A stretch of 64,000 bases of DNA from the NCBI RefSeq assembly GCF_015840335.1, contig NZ_CP060395.1, forward strand, positions 2,827,277 through 2,891,276. The letters run 5' to 3'. Shown in pieces: positions 1-8,756 of this stretch. The stretch is from Synechococcus sp. CBW1108. GTDB lineage: Bacteria > Cyanobacteriota > Cyanobacteriia > PCC-6307 > Cyanobiaceae. The notes below the pieces were generated by a model, which ran no database searches, was not told the DNA's origin, and was given only the letters and a program-made list of their open reading frames with translations. Numbering within the stretch: position 1 is the stretch's first letter; each line of letters starts with the position of its first letter. A program made the translations under genes and the position numbers.

Positions 1-13
1 TGAGCAGGCAAAT

Positions 14-44
14 GCCCGGGGCTAACGCTCCGGGCTTTGTTGTG
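14..44 (+). terminator. Rho-independent terminator hairpin
   Basis: Bases 14-22 pair with 27-35 (a GC-rich 9-bp stem with one G-T pair and a 4-nt loop), followed by a T-rich run TTTGTTGT. The T tract is on the + strand, so it most likely ends a gene lying to the left of the window. It may also act weakly on the minus-strand chrA transcript that ends at 56. Confidence 0.6.
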
Positions 45-55
45 TGAGCTGGCGA

Positions 56-1426
56 TCAGCCTGAGAGCTTCGCGACCCCTGCCAGCAGTGCACCAACGGC
101 CGCCGCTGCACCGATCACCTGCAGCACGCTCCAACGCAGCCGCAGCTGGGCAAACAAGGCCGCCGCTACCACCAGCGCCGCCCAGGGATTGAAGGCGCCG
201 GCGGGCCAGAGCACCGGGCCAGCAAAGAACAGCGCCAGGCTGGCGATCACCCCAACAACCACAGCCGTGATGGCGCTCAGTGGAGCCCCAAAGCGCAGGT
301 CGCCTCTTGAGGCCTCCACCAGCGGTGCGCCGGCCAAGATGAAACCAAAGGAAGGCAGGAAGGTGAACCACACCGTCACCAGCACTGCCGCCAGGGCCAG
401 GGGCCAGGGGCTCAAGCCAGCTGCGATGGACTGATTCCAGCCGCCCATGAATCCCACGAAGGCCACCACCATGATCAGAGGCCCTGGGGTGGTCTCGCCC
501 AGGGCTAGGCCGTCGAGCATCTGCGGAGCCGATAGCCAGCCGAACTGCTCCACCGCCCCCTGGGCCACGTAGGGCAGCACGGCATAGGCCCCGCCAAAGC
601 TGAGCAGCGCCACCCGCGTGAAGAAGCGCGCCATCAACGCCAGAGTGCCGCTCCAGCCGCCGGCGATCGCCAGGGCGGCGAGGGGCAGCAGCAGGGCCAG
701 GGCCCAGATCAACAGGGTGAGGTCCAGGCGCCGGCGGGAGAAGCGGGCGTGCTCGGGACTATCCGTGTGGTCGTCGTGCAGGGCATCAGGCCGATTGGCT
801 TCTGCCTTCGCCGCCGCTGATCCATGGATGCCACCACTGAGCAACAGGGCCGGTCGCCAGCGGGCGGCCAGCAGGCCGATCACGCCCGCTGCGATCACTA
901 CGAGCGGATAGGGCAGATCCAGCAGGGCCAGGGCCAGGAAACCGGCAATCGCCAGGGCCACCAGCAGGGGCGTGTGCAAGGTGCGGCGGCCGATGCGCCA
1001 GGCGGCCATCAGCACGATCGCCAGCACCGCCGGTTTGAGCAAGGCGAACACCGAGGCCAGCAGCGGCAGCTGCCCCCAGAGCGCATAGATGCTGGCCAGG
1101 GCCGTGAGCACAAACACCGAGGGGATCACGAATAGCCCCCCGGCGATCAGGCCGCCGGGTACGCCGTGCATCAGCCAGCCCAGGTAGGTGGCCAGCTGCA
1201 TGGCCTCCGGCCCCGGCAGCAGCATGCAGTAGTTGAGGGCCTGCAGGTAGCGCCGCTCCGAGAGCCAGCGGCGCCGGTCGACCAGCTCGCGATGCAGCAG
1301 GGCGATCTGCCCGGCTGGCCCCCCGAAGCTCACCCAGCCCAGCTGGAACCAAAAGCGGGAGGCCTCAGCAAGGCTCACAGGGCTGACGGATCCTGTTGTC
1401 ACAGGCGTTGACGAGGCGGATTTCAT
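56..1426 (-). CDS. chrA: Chromate transporter ChrA (CHR family)
   Basis: This is a two-domain CHR-family membrane protein of about 456 residues, the usual length for long-chain ChrA. The N-terminal copy carries FGGPAGQIALLHRE near residue 35, and the second copy carries the related SFGGAYAVLPYV and GETTPGPL motifs, as expected from the internal duplication of the family. Many hydrophobic helices are visible. I chose the ATG at 1426 (MKSASS), which lies just downstream of the amidotransferase stop. It is the last gene of a minus-strand run with the sulfate-binding protein and the amidotransferase. Chromate and sulfate are oxyanion analogues, so the sulfate neighbourhood fits. Substrate is inferred from the family. 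Confidence 0.9.
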   Translation of the reverse strand: MKSASSTPVTTGSVSPVSLAEASRFWFQLGWVSFGGPAGQIALLHRELVDRRRWLSERRYLQALNYCMLLPGPEAMQLATYLGWLMHGVPGGLIAGGLFVIPSVFVLTALASIYALWGQLPLLASVFALLKPAVLAIVLMAAWRIGRRTLHTPLLVALAIAGFLALALLDLPYPLVVIAAGVIGLLAARWRPALLLSGGIHGSAAAKAEANRPDALHDDHTDSPEHARFSRRRLDLTLLIWALALLLPLAALAIAGGWSGTLALMARFFTRVALLSFGGAYAVLPYVAQGAVEQFGWLSAPQMLDGLALGETTPGPLIMVVAFVGFMGGWNQSIAAGLSPWPLALAAVLVTVWFTFLPSFGFILAGAPLVEASRGDLRFGAPLSAITAVVVGVIASLALFFAGPVLWPAGAFNPWAALVVAAALFAQLRLRWSVLQVIGAAAAVGALLAGVAKLSG

Positions 1427-1431
1427 CACAA

Positions 1432-2235
1432 TCAATGCGCAGGGGCCGGCCTGACCCCGTGGCGACTGCGCTGGATCACCTCGCCCGCCTGGAGCAGCAG
1501 CGATTCACCGGCCTGAAAGGGCTGCCAGTGCTCGTCGGTGGTGAGCGGCTCAGTGCTGAGAATGGTCACCACATCGTTGGACGGGGTGAGCGCGGAGAAA
1601 TCCACCTGCAGCGGCGGATCCGCGAGCGTGGCCTTACAGAACGGCGCCCGGCGGGTGAGCCTGTGGAGCCGGCTGGTGGCGGTGACAAACAGCCACTGGC
1701 CGTTGCTGATCAGGGCATTAAAGGTGCCCCGCTCGGCCAGTTGGGCGGCGCAGTGGTGCAGTTGCTCAAACACCTCAGCCGCGTTGCTGGAATCGACCCC
1801 GCTGGAATGGAGCTGCTCCAGGATCCAGCAAAACGCTGCTTCGCTGTCGGTGCTGCCGAAGGGCCGATTGCGATCGCCCAAGGGAATGGCGCCTTGGAGG
1901 TCGCCGTTGTGAGCAAACACCCAGGTCTGCCCGCCCCAGCTGCGAGCAAAGGGATGGCAGTTCTCCAGAGCCACCACGCCGCGGGTGGCCTTGCGGATGT
2001 GGGCGATGCTCACGAGGGCCTTGGGTGAGCGTTCGGCCAGTTGATCCGCCAGCAGCGAGAAGGCGGCCGGGGCGTCCTCCCGGATCAGGTTGAGCCCCGA
2101 GCCATCAGGGGTGAAGCTGGCCAACCCCCAGCCATCGGCATGTTCGCCGCTAGCCCCACCACGCCGGCTGAGCCCCCGGAAGGAGAAGCCCATGTCGGTG
2201 GGGGTATTGGCGTTGAGGGCGAGCAGCTCACAAAT
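1432..2235 (-). CDS. Class II glutamine amidotransferase with apparent ATT start
   Basis: The protein matches class II (Ntn) amidotransferase-domain proteins of the YafJ type. The conserved N-terminal block CELLALNANTPTDMGFSF is followed by HADGWGLASF, HIRKATRG and FAHNGDL. In this family Cys2 becomes the N-terminal nucleophile after Met removal, so translation must start directly before that Cys. The codon there is ATT (2235-2233), not ATG. The upstream in-frame ATG at 2337 would bury the Cys behind about 34 residues that are read out of the 3' end of the sulfate-binding gene. It lies 22 nt after that gene and ends just before chrA. The family and reading frame are clear. The start codon is the unusual point: a rare AUU start, or a mutated start. 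Confidence 0.85.
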   Translation of the reverse strand: MCELLALNANTPTDMGFSFRGLSRRGGASGEHADGWGLASFTPDGSGLNLIREDAPAAFSLLADQLAERSPKALVSIAHIRKATRGVVALENCHPFARSWGGQTWVFAHNGDLQGAIPLGDRNRPFGSTDSEAAFCWILEQLHSSGVDSSNAAEVFEQLHHCAAQLAERGTFNALISNGQWLFVTATSRLHRLTRRAPFCKATLADPPLQVDFSALTPSNDVVTILSTEPLTTDEHWQPFQAGESLLLQAGEVIQRSRHGVRPAPAH

Positions 2236-2257
2236 GGACGAGTTGGCAGGTGCGCTA

Positions 2258-3358
2258 TCAGCGGGTGTTGGCGAAGAGGCGATCCCAGATGCCGCCGTTG
2301 CCAAAGAATTCCTTGTTGACCTGGCTCCAGCCGCCAAAGTCTTTCACCGAAAAGAACGTCTTCACCGGCGCAAAGCGATCCTTCACCCGCGCCCACACCG
2401 TGGGGCTGGTGGGCCGGAAACCCTCCTCGGCAAAAACCTGCTGCGCCTCATCGGTAAACAGATAGGCGGCCAGGGCCTCGGCGGCCTTGCGGGTGCCCTT
2501 GCGGTCCACATTTTTGTCGACCACCGCCACGGGGCCTTCGATGCGGATGTTCAGCTCCGGCACCACGAAGGGATCCTTGAGGTCGCCAGTTTTGGTGGCC
2601 AGGATCGCCTCGTTTTCATAGTTGAGCAGCACGTCGCCCTGGTCGCGTTTGAGGAATACATCTGAGGCTTCGCACGCATCCTTGGGCAGGTTTTCGACGT
2701 TCTTGTAGACGCTGGTGACAAAGGCCTCAGCCTGCTGGGGCGTGCCGCCGGCCTGGGTAATGGAACCCCAAAGACCCAGGAAGTTCCAGCGGGCACCGCC
2801 GGATGTTTTGGGGTTGGCGGTCACCACCGTGACTCCGGGCTTCACCAGGTCCTTCCAGGTGGTGATCTGCTTGGGATTGCCGGCTCCGGTGAGGAACGCC
2901 ACAGCCGAGTTGGTGACGATGCCGTTGTTGGGCAGCTCCTGCTCCCAACCGGGCTGAATCGACCCCGACTCCTCCAGCTTGAGCACGTCGGCGGAGAGGG
3001 CCAGGGTGACCACATCCGCGTCGAGCCCGTCGATCACCGCCCGGGTCTGGGTGCCCGAGCCGCCGTAGCTGGTCTTGATCTCCAGCTCCTGGCCGGTTTT
3101 CTGCTTCCACTGCTCCTCGAAGGTGGGCAGGATCCGGTCGTAGGCCCCTTTGGTGACGGCGTAGCTCACCAGCAGCAGCCGCTGGCGTTCACCCGAGCTG
3201 CCGCCCTGGGGTGTTGCCGATGGACCGCCGCAACCGGCCAGGAACACGAGCGAGCCCGTGGTGAAGAGGGCCGCCAGGCACCGCGATTGGATAGTTACGT
3301 AAACCGGTAGGAAATATGCAGATACAATACTACGGTGTACCAATCGGGAATTGGGCAA
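2258..3358 (-). CDS. sbpA: Sulfate-binding lipoprotein, SbpA/CysP type (paralogue 1)
   Basis: This is a periplasmic sulfate/thiosulfate-binding protein of the SbpA/CysP family. The mature domain opens with LLLVSYAVTKGAYDRI and contains SYGGSGTQTRAVIDGLDADVV, ANPKTSGGARWNFLGLWG and the QGDVLLNYENEA block. A hydrophobic stretch followed by the lipobox LAGC (near residue 42 from the outermost start) marks it as a lipoprotein, the usual state for such receptors in cyanobacteria. The start is uncertain. Only TTG codons at 3358 and 3343 are available, and both give an unusually long n-region. A start at the ATC codon directly before QSRCLAALF would give a standard signal peptide. It would feed sulfate to the CysT/CysW channel encoded at 8.7-10.6 kb. 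Confidence 0.85.
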   Translation of the reverse strand: MPNSRLVHRSIVSAYFLPVYVTIQSRCLAALFTTGSLVFLAGCGGPSATPQGGSSGERQRLLLVSYAVTKGAYDRILPTFEEQWKQKTGQELEIKTSYGGSGTQTRAVIDGLDADVVTLALSADVLKLEESGSIQPGWEQELPNNGIVTNSAVAFLTGAGNPKQITTWKDLVKPGVTVVTANPKTSGGARWNFLGLWGSITQAGGTPQQAEAFVTSVYKNVENLPKDACEASDVFLKRDQGDVLLNYENEAILATKTGDLKDPFVVPELNIRIEGPVAVVDKNVDRKGTRKAAEALAAYLFTDEAQQVFAEEGFRPTSPTVWARVKDRFAPVKTFFSVKDFGGWSQVNKEFFGNGGIWDRLFANTR

Positions 3359-3435
3359 GAAAAAGCCCGGGCCGGCTGGCGCGGGGCTGGAGGGGTGTTC
3401 GCGTGTGGATGCTGAGTGGATGGGGGGAGCTGCGC

Positions 3436-4452
3436 TCAGCGGGAGGCGCGGAAGATCTGGTCCCAGATCGCCCCATCGCGGAAGAATTTGCCGGTCACGG
3501 CCGGCCAGCCACCGAAGGCCTCGATCGTGTAGGTCTTCACCACGGGAAACTTGCCGCGGGCGTAGGCCTTGCCCTCGGCCGTGGCAGGCCGGAAGCCGTT
3601 ATCGGCAAATGCCTTCTGGGCAGCCGGGGTAAAGAGAAACTTGGTAAAGGCCTCGGCCACCTTGCGGCTGCCATTGCGTTCCACGTTCTTGTCAACCACC
3701 GCAACCGGCTGGAACGTGAGCACGTTGGGGCTGAAGGTCTTGTAGCCAGCGGTCCACTCGCCCTTGCGTTTGGCCAGAATCGCCTCGGTTTCCCAGTTGA
3801 GTAGTACGTCACCCTGCTTGCGCTTGATGAAGAAGTCGGAGGCCTCGCGGGCATCCTTGGGCAGCACCTCGACGTTCTTGTAGACGTCGCGGATGAATTG
3901 CCTGGCTTGAGCTTCCGAGCCTCCGGCCTGGGTCACAGCGCCCCAAAGGGCGACGAAGTTCCAGCGGGCACCACCGGAGGTCTTGGGGTTGGCGGTGACC
4001 ACGTCCACATTAGGCTTGGCGAGGTCTTTCCAGCTGTTGATCTTCTTGGGATTGCAGGGGCGCACAAAGGCCACAACGGTGGAGTGGATGGGCGAGGCTT
4101 TGTTCGGAAGACGGCTTTCCCAGCCTGTCTTAATTAGCCCGGCCTGCTCGATCCGGGACACGTCGGCGGCCATGGCCAGATTGACGATGTCGGCATTGAG
4201 GCCATCGATCACGGCTCGGGTCTGGGAACCGGAGCCGCCATAGCTGCCCTTGAAGGTGACGGTCTGGCCGGTTTTCTTTTTCCAGTCGTCGGCGAACAGC
4301 CGGAAGATCTGGTCGTAGGCGTTTTTGGTAACCGCGTAGGAGACCAGGGTGAGGGTTTGGGGTTTGGCCGGCTGCTGGGCCTGCGCCAACGGAGCATTAA
4401 GTGTGTTGGCAGCAGCCACAGCCAGAGGAAGGCAGGCGATGCCGGTAAGCAA
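3436..4452 (-). CDS. sbpA: Sulfate-binding protein, SbpA/CysP type (paralogue 2)
   Basis: This second SbpA/CysP paralogue has the same landmarks as the first: LTLVSYAVTKNAYDQI, SYGGSGSQTRAVIDGLNAD, ANPKTSGGARWNFVALWG and KQGDVLLNWETEA. It has no lipobox. Instead the N terminus reads LSRRQLLLTGIACLPLA and ends with an AQA cleavage-like site, which resembles a twin-arginine signal. The TTG at 4452 cuts off the two arginines. Upstream of it, back to the TAA stop, there is no ATG, GTG or TTG in frame, so either the shorter signal is used or the start is non-canonical. The gene is transcribed divergently from the rrf2 gene. Confidence 0.85.
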   Translation of the reverse strand: MLTGIACLPLAVAAANTLNAPLAQAQQPAKPQTLTLVSYAVTKNAYDQIFRLFADDWKKKTGQTVTFKGSYGGSGSQTRAVIDGLNADIVNLAMAADVSRIEQAGLIKTGWESRLPNKASPIHSTVVAFVRPCNPKKINSWKDLAKPNVDVVTANPKTSGGARWNFVALWGAVTQAGGSEAQARQFIRDVYKNVEVLPKDAREASDFFIKRKQGDVLLNWETEAILAKRKGEWTAGYKTFSPNVLTFQPVAVVDKNVERNGSRKVAEAFTKFLFTPAAQKAFADNGFRPATAEGKAYARGKFPVVKTYTIEAFGGWPAVTGKFFRDGAIWDQIFRASR

Positions 4453-4638
4453 CAGCTGGCGGCGACTAAGCCGAACAGAAAAGAGCGTCGTATTTACGGC
4501 AGACCGATCGGGAACTCGAGAAAGTTACGGCGCGAAGGCTTGTGGCGTTGTGGCTCAGGGCACACGCCCCGTCAGCGCAATTCCCGACCTGTACGCCGTT
4601 GTTTGCCTGGCAGAATGGGAAAAGTTCCAAAGCCAGCC

Positions 4639-5070
4639 ATGGTTTTCAGTGCCAAGACGGAGTACGGACTGGTTGCGCTGATCGATCTGGCCGCCGTCTA
4701 TGCAACGGGTGAGCGCGTGCAGACCGGCGAGATCAGCAGACGGCATGGCATGCCAGAGCGCTACCTGGAGCAGATGCTCACATCCCTGCGTAAAGGGGGG
4801 TATCTAATCAGCGTGCGTGGGCCTAGGGGCGGCTACCAGCTGACCCGCTCGCCAGAGCTGATCACTGTCTCCGAGGTAGAGGAATGCCTGGAAGGGGAGT
4901 CGCGCGCGGAGCGCCAGGGCGATCGCGACAACGCCGAGTTCCGGGTGCTCGATGGGCTGGCCCAGCGGGCGCAACAGGCTAGAACTGCCGTGCTGGAGGG
5001 GACCACGCTGGCCCACCTGCTGCTGGAGCGGGACGGCCTGAGGCAGTCCACGCCAATGTTCTACATCTGA
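4639..5070 (+). CDS. Rrf2-family transcriptional regulator
   Basis: The 143-residue protein begins MVFSAKTEYGLVALIDLA and has the Rrf2 winged-helix signature RYLEQMLTSLRKGGYLISVRGPRGGY. The ATG at 4639 gives the standard family length. Rrf2 proteins include the Fe-S sensors IscR and NsrR and the cysteine-metabolism repressor CymR. Only one cysteine is visible (EECLEG), so the three-Cys cluster ligand set is absent, which favours a CymR-like, cluster-free mode. Its divergent position next to sulfate-binding genes suggests control of sulfur assimilation. That role is inference from context. Confidence 0.85.
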   Translation: MVFSAKTEYGLVALIDLAAVYATGERVQTGEISRRHGMPERYLEQMLTSLRKGGYLISVRGPRGGYQLTRSPELITVSEVEECLEGESRAERQGDRDNAEFRVLDGLAQRAQQARTAVLEGTTLAHLLLERDGLRQSTPMFYI

Positions 5071-5258
5071 AGTCTCAGGTCGAGACGCATGCGATCTACT
5101 CCGTGTGCCCAAAAACACCGGTATGCCCATCGGAAATAAGGCATACTCCTGAGCAGTTGTTCTCCGGCTATGGCCTGCTGTCTGCGAATGCCTTGCTCCC
5201 CTCTGAATTCACGCCTCCGCGGCCCCAGTCATCACCCGCCCCATCGCTCGCTCACGCC

Positions 5259-5813
5259 ATGACTTCTTCTCTGCTCAAGCGCCCTTTGCAACTCACGCTC
5301 CACCCCCAGGACGTGCTTCCAGAGGGGATGAGTTGGCGGCTGCATGAGGGCTACGTGCGCTCTGCTACCTGGGATCTGGAAGGGGAGAGCATCACCCTGG
5401 GCCTCTGGGCCCCGGGCTATCTGATCACATCAGAGGATCCAGTTATCAATCCGCTGGAACTGCAGTGCCTCACCACCGTGGTGGTGGAGCACATTGAGCT
5501 TGATACCAGCGAGCAGCTCAAGCATCTGCTGCGTGAGCGGCAAATGCTGGCGGAACTGTTAACCATTCAGCGGATTCGCTCCGGGGACCTGCGCCTGTTG
5601 ACCTTGCTCAGCTGGATCGGTCAGGCCCACGGGCAGGTGAACAGCCACGGCTGCCGCCTATCGCTCAGTGAGCTCAACCTCACCCACCGCTCCCTGGCGG
5701 ACATCTGCGGCCTGACTCGGGTCACGGTGACCAAGCTGCTGAGCCGTCTTCGCGCGGAAGGGCGGCTGGTGGCGATTGGCGACAGCGATCTCTTGATCCC
5801 CAGCCAGCTATGA
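5259..5813 (+). CDS. Crp/Fnr-family regulator, CysR-like
   Basis: The 184-residue protein has a divergent cyclic-nucleotide-binding-like N-terminal half and a C-terminal HTH with LTHRSLADICGLTRVTVTKLLSRL, typical of Crp/Fnr regulators. In Synechococcus elongatus the Crp-family regulator CysR lies inside the sulfate-permease cluster and is sulfur regulated, so CysR is the best guess here. I chose the ATG at 5259, where the domain begins. The stop overlaps the ATG of the next small gene (ATGA at 5810), implying translational coupling. It follows the Rrf2 gene on the same strand at a distance of about 190 bp. Confidence 0.8.
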   Translation: MTSSLLKRPLQLTLHPQDVLPEGMSWRLHEGYVRSATWDLEGESITLGLWAPGYLITSEDPVINPLELQCLTTVVVEHIELDTSEQLKHLLRERQMLAELLTIQRIRSGDLRLLTLLSWIGQAHGQVNSHGCRLSLSELNLTHRSLADICGLTRVTVTKLLSRLRAEGRLVAIGDSDLLIPSQL

Positions 5814-6082
5814 GTCACCCCATCTCTCCTTGGTGCCTGCAATGGGGCCGCGACGGGGAACTGGCCCAGAGCGATCGCCAGGATCTGCTCCAGTCGCTCG
5901 TCTTAGGAGTTTGCGGAAAAACTGCCTGAAAGGCCGCGTTTTTCCCTCCAGAGAGCTGATTGTGCTCCGTTCGGGCTGAAATGATGCGTTTCAGCGGTTC
6001 AGAACGCCCGATTTCAGGCGTTTTGCCCCGTTGGGGCTTCCTGGAGGCCGCCTCATTGGCACACCTCTGGGCAACCACCTGT

Positions 6083-7217
6083 TCATGCCGCCGCCATCGC
6101 CGGTTTGAGCAGGTTGCCCAGCCGGATCAGGTTGTAGGCGATCACGTGCAGGCCAAACACCGCACTCACCTTGTCGGTGCCGCGCAGTTTGAATTGGCGC
6201 AGACCGCCCCACTGTTTGATCCAACCAAACACCTTCTCGATACCGCGGCGGGCATTGATCGACTTGGCGTAGCCCTCGTGGCGCGTGGTGCGGCCATCAA
6301 TGGCGGAGCCACCAGAGCGGGCGGTGTTCTGAGCGACGTGCGGCGTCACGGCGATGCGACGCATCTCGGCGACAAAGCCCTTGGTGTCGTAGTTCTTGTC
6401 GGCACCGATGGTTTTTTGGTGGGCACCGGGGATGTCAGCCGCCATCGCTTTGGCGGCTGACATCCCCGGTACCCACTGCTTGGGTAACGCGGCAATCGAC
6501 GATCAGGGCATGGCGGTTGTCCATGAGCACGTGGCCTCGGTAGCTGGGTTGAGCCGGGTGGGAATTGGACTTGCGGGCCAGCAAGGCGTCTGGATCGACG
6601 CTGGAGCGGTGGGTCTTGTTGCTGAGCTTGATGCCGCGGAAGTCACCCTTGGCCCGCTTCTTACCGGGCTTTGGAGCGCCAAAGCCCTCGCCAGGGCCTG
6701 ACGACGGTGGCGGTGGGTCCTGCTGACCATCGGTCCGCTCCAGTGAGGCATGGGACGCCCAGGCCTGCAGCAGGGTGCCATCCACTGAGAAGTGTTCGTC
6801 GCTGAGTAGCGGCTTGACCTCCGGAGCACCCATCAGCTTCTCCAGGAAGCGCCCCATGACCTGCTCGTTCAGCAACCGCTCCCGATTTTTGGTGAATGTG
6901 GTGGGGTGCCAGATCGGATCATCCGGGCTCAGGCCCACAAACCAGCGGTACAGCAGGTTGTAGTGCAGCTGCTCCAGCAACAGCCGCTCCGAGCGAATCC
7001 CGTAGAACGCCTGCAGCAACGAGGCCAGCAGCAGCTGTTCTGGCGGCACCGAGGGCCGGCCTTCTGCGGCGTAGAGCGCGCAAAAGGTGGGATTGAGCCG
7101 ATCGAGGGCCTGATCCGCCAGTTTCCGGATCCGCCGCAGCGGATGACTGGCCGGGATCCGCTCCTCAATCGACACGTAGGAGAACAGGGAGCCGCTGCGC
7201 TCCCGGTGACCTCGCAT
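6083..7217 (-). pseudogene. IS5-family transposase, disrupted by an inverted duplication
   Basis: The N-terminal half (from 7217) has the DUF772-type helical domain followed by LSDEHFSVDGTLLQAWAS and the DDE-fold strand MDNRHALIVDCRVTQ. The C-terminal half, in another frame, has KTIGADKNYDTKGFVAEMR and the GIEKVFGWIKQWGG region with the catalytic Glu. The two halves are separated at 6425-6470, where a perfect 19-bp inverted repeat replaces the expected sequence and shifts the frame. The N half therefore ends in GTGDVSRQSDGG. The protein is presumed inactive. Confidence 0.8.
6425..6470. repeat. Perfect 19-bp inverted repeat at transposase breakpoint
   Basis: Bases 6425-6443 are the exact reverse complement of 6452-6470, with an 8-nt spacer. 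The right arm belongs to the native transposase sequence (AADIPG region). The left arm appears to be a copied inversion of it. See the transposase entry for the resulting frameshift. Confidence 0.85.
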
Positions 7218-7311
7218 CTGGGCTGGGCGGTTAATCCATTTTCGCGCAGGCTTGGTTTTTCAGCAAACTCTTAGAAGACAAAAGGCTGGCGCGCTTGATG
7301 CTCACCCAGGC

Positions 7312-7635
7312 CAGCCAGGAGCCCACCGCGTCCAGGGCATCGGGGCGGGCTTTGTGCCGGGCAATCTGGATCTATCACTGATTGACCGGGTCGAGACTGT
7401 GAGCGATGCCGATGCCATCGCCATGGCCCAGCGGTTGATGAAAGAGGAGGGCATTCTGGCCGGCATCTCCTGCGGAGCGGCGGCAACGGTGGCTTTGCGT
7501 CTAGCTCGTGATGAGCGATTCCAGGGGAAGTTGATTGTGGTGGTGCTGCCGGATTCCGGCGAGCGCTATCTCAGCACCGCTCTCTTTGAAAACGTGTTTG
7601 ACGCCCAGGGCCTACCGATTGGTGCCAGGCCCTGA
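7312..7635 (+). pseudogene. cysK: Cysteine synthase (CysK) C-terminal remnant
   Basis: The readable part begins [18 protein letters not shown], continues through [16 protein letters not shown] and ends with [18 protein letters not shown], all hallmarks of O-acetylserine sulfhydrylase. Only about 105 of the usual 320 residues remain. The N-terminal two thirds, including the PLP-binding lysine and the substrate-binding loop, are missing. The gene joins directly to an unrelated small ORF, so a deletion, not only the adjacent IS, removed the start. It cannot encode an active enzyme. Its place within the sulfate locus fits a former cys cluster. Confidence 0.85.
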
Positions 7636-7638
7636 GCT

Positions 7639-8635
7639 TCAGATCACAAAGTCCGGCACAAACGTGCGGGAATCGCGGCTGGTGATGTGCAGGGCATCGC
7701 CGGCCTGGAGCTCGTGGTAATCAATCCGCTCGCGGGGCAGCTGGGCCACCACCACCTCACCGCTGGCAAGGGTGAGTTCGGCCTGGATGTCACGGCCCAG
7801 ATGGGTGAGGCGGTGCAGCACCGCCGGCACGCTGCCCTCTTGGGGCTGGCGATGTATCTCCAGGTCGTGGGGCCGGATGAACAGATCGCCCGGCTGCTCC
7901 CGATGGGGCGCTAGGGCCACATGGGAAGGCAGCACATTCACCGCCCCCACGAAACTCATCACAAACGGACTGGCCGGTTGGTCGTAGATCTCGGCGGGGG
8001 TGCCGATCTGCTCAACGCGCCCCTGGTTCATCACCACGATCTTGTCGGCCACCTCCATGGCTTCTTCCTGGTCGTGGGTGACGATCACGGTGGTGACATG
8101 CATCTCGTCGTGGAGATTGCGGGACACAGGCCCGCAGTTCCTTGCGCACCTTGGCGTCGAGGGCACTGAAGGGCTCATCGAGCAGCAGCACCCGAGGCTG
8201 CACAGCCAGGGCCACCCGCTGGCGCTGGCCGCCGGAGAGCTGGGAGGGGTAGCGGTTGCCAAAGCCCTGCAGCTGCACCAGCTCCAGCAGCTCATCGACC
8301 CGCCGGCGGATCGCCTCGTGCTTCCAGCCGCGCAGCTCCAGACCAAAGCCGACGTTATGGCGCACGGTGCGGTGCTTGAACAGGGCGAAGTGCTGGAACA
8401 CAAAGCCCACCTGCCGCTCCTGCACCGAGCGAGTGGTGGCCTCCTCGCCGGTGATCCATACCCGCCCGGCGTCAGCCTCCTCCAGGCCAGCGATCAGCCG
8501 CAGCAGGGTGCTTTTGCCGGAACCGGATGGTCCGAGCAGGGCCACCAGGGAGCCGGTTTCGACATCAAGGCTGACGTTGTCGATCGCCCGGAAGGAGCCG
8601 AATTCCTTGCAAACACCAGCAACTCGGATGCCCAT
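7639..8635 (-). pseudogene. cysA: Sulfate ABC transporter ATPase CysA, frameshifted
   Basis: The gene starts [20 protein letters not shown] and has Walker [10 protein letters not shown], the Q-loop in FVFQHFALF, signature [12 protein letters not shown] and Walker [16 protein letters not shown]. Two defects are visible. First, about four residues normally lying between VALA and VQPRV are missing in frame (near 8206). Second, the frame breaks after KVRKELRA near 8130, and the switch His region ([19 protein letters not shown]) plus the regulatory C-terminal domain (ends TFVPDFVI) continue in another frame. It would have energised the CysT/CysW permease encoded divergently. Unless the frameshift is a base-calling error, it is inactive. 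Confidence 0.9.
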
Positions 8636-8756
8636 GTCAGGGGAGCAAGCGGAACGATGGCAGCAACGCTACAGCAAACATCTATTTCCCCACCGGCAAA
8701 CCGTTGAATAAATCGCCAAACGGTGATACGGTCCGCCAACTTCCGGTTATTCCTCC

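Larger units (their letters stand above)
5907..7270 (-). mobile_element. IS5-family-like insertion sequence, 1,364 bp
   Basis: The ends are imperfect inverted repeats: the left end starts GAGTTTGCGGAAAAAC and the right end, read inward, starts GAGTTTGCTGAAAAAC. They are flanked by a 4-bp direct repeat TTAG at 5903-5906 and 7271-7274, which fits the YTAR target preference of IS5. The element carries one transposase gene on the minus strand, which is frameshifted. It interrupts a small ORF between the CysR-like regulator and cysK. Confidence 0.8.
5810..7340 (+). pseudogene. Small unknown gene split by IS5-type element
   Basis: An ORF starts with ATG at 5810, overlapping the CysR-like stop, and reads MSHPISPWCLQWGRDGELAQ and on to QSLVL before the IS begins at 5907. 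If the IS and one copy of its TTAG duplication are removed, the frame continues without a break into [17 protein letters not shown] from 7273. Around 7320 it loses frame where the cysK 3' remnant begins. I do not recognise the family. It was probably translationally coupled to the regulator. Downstream, a deletion appears to have fused it to cysK. Confidence 0.5.
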
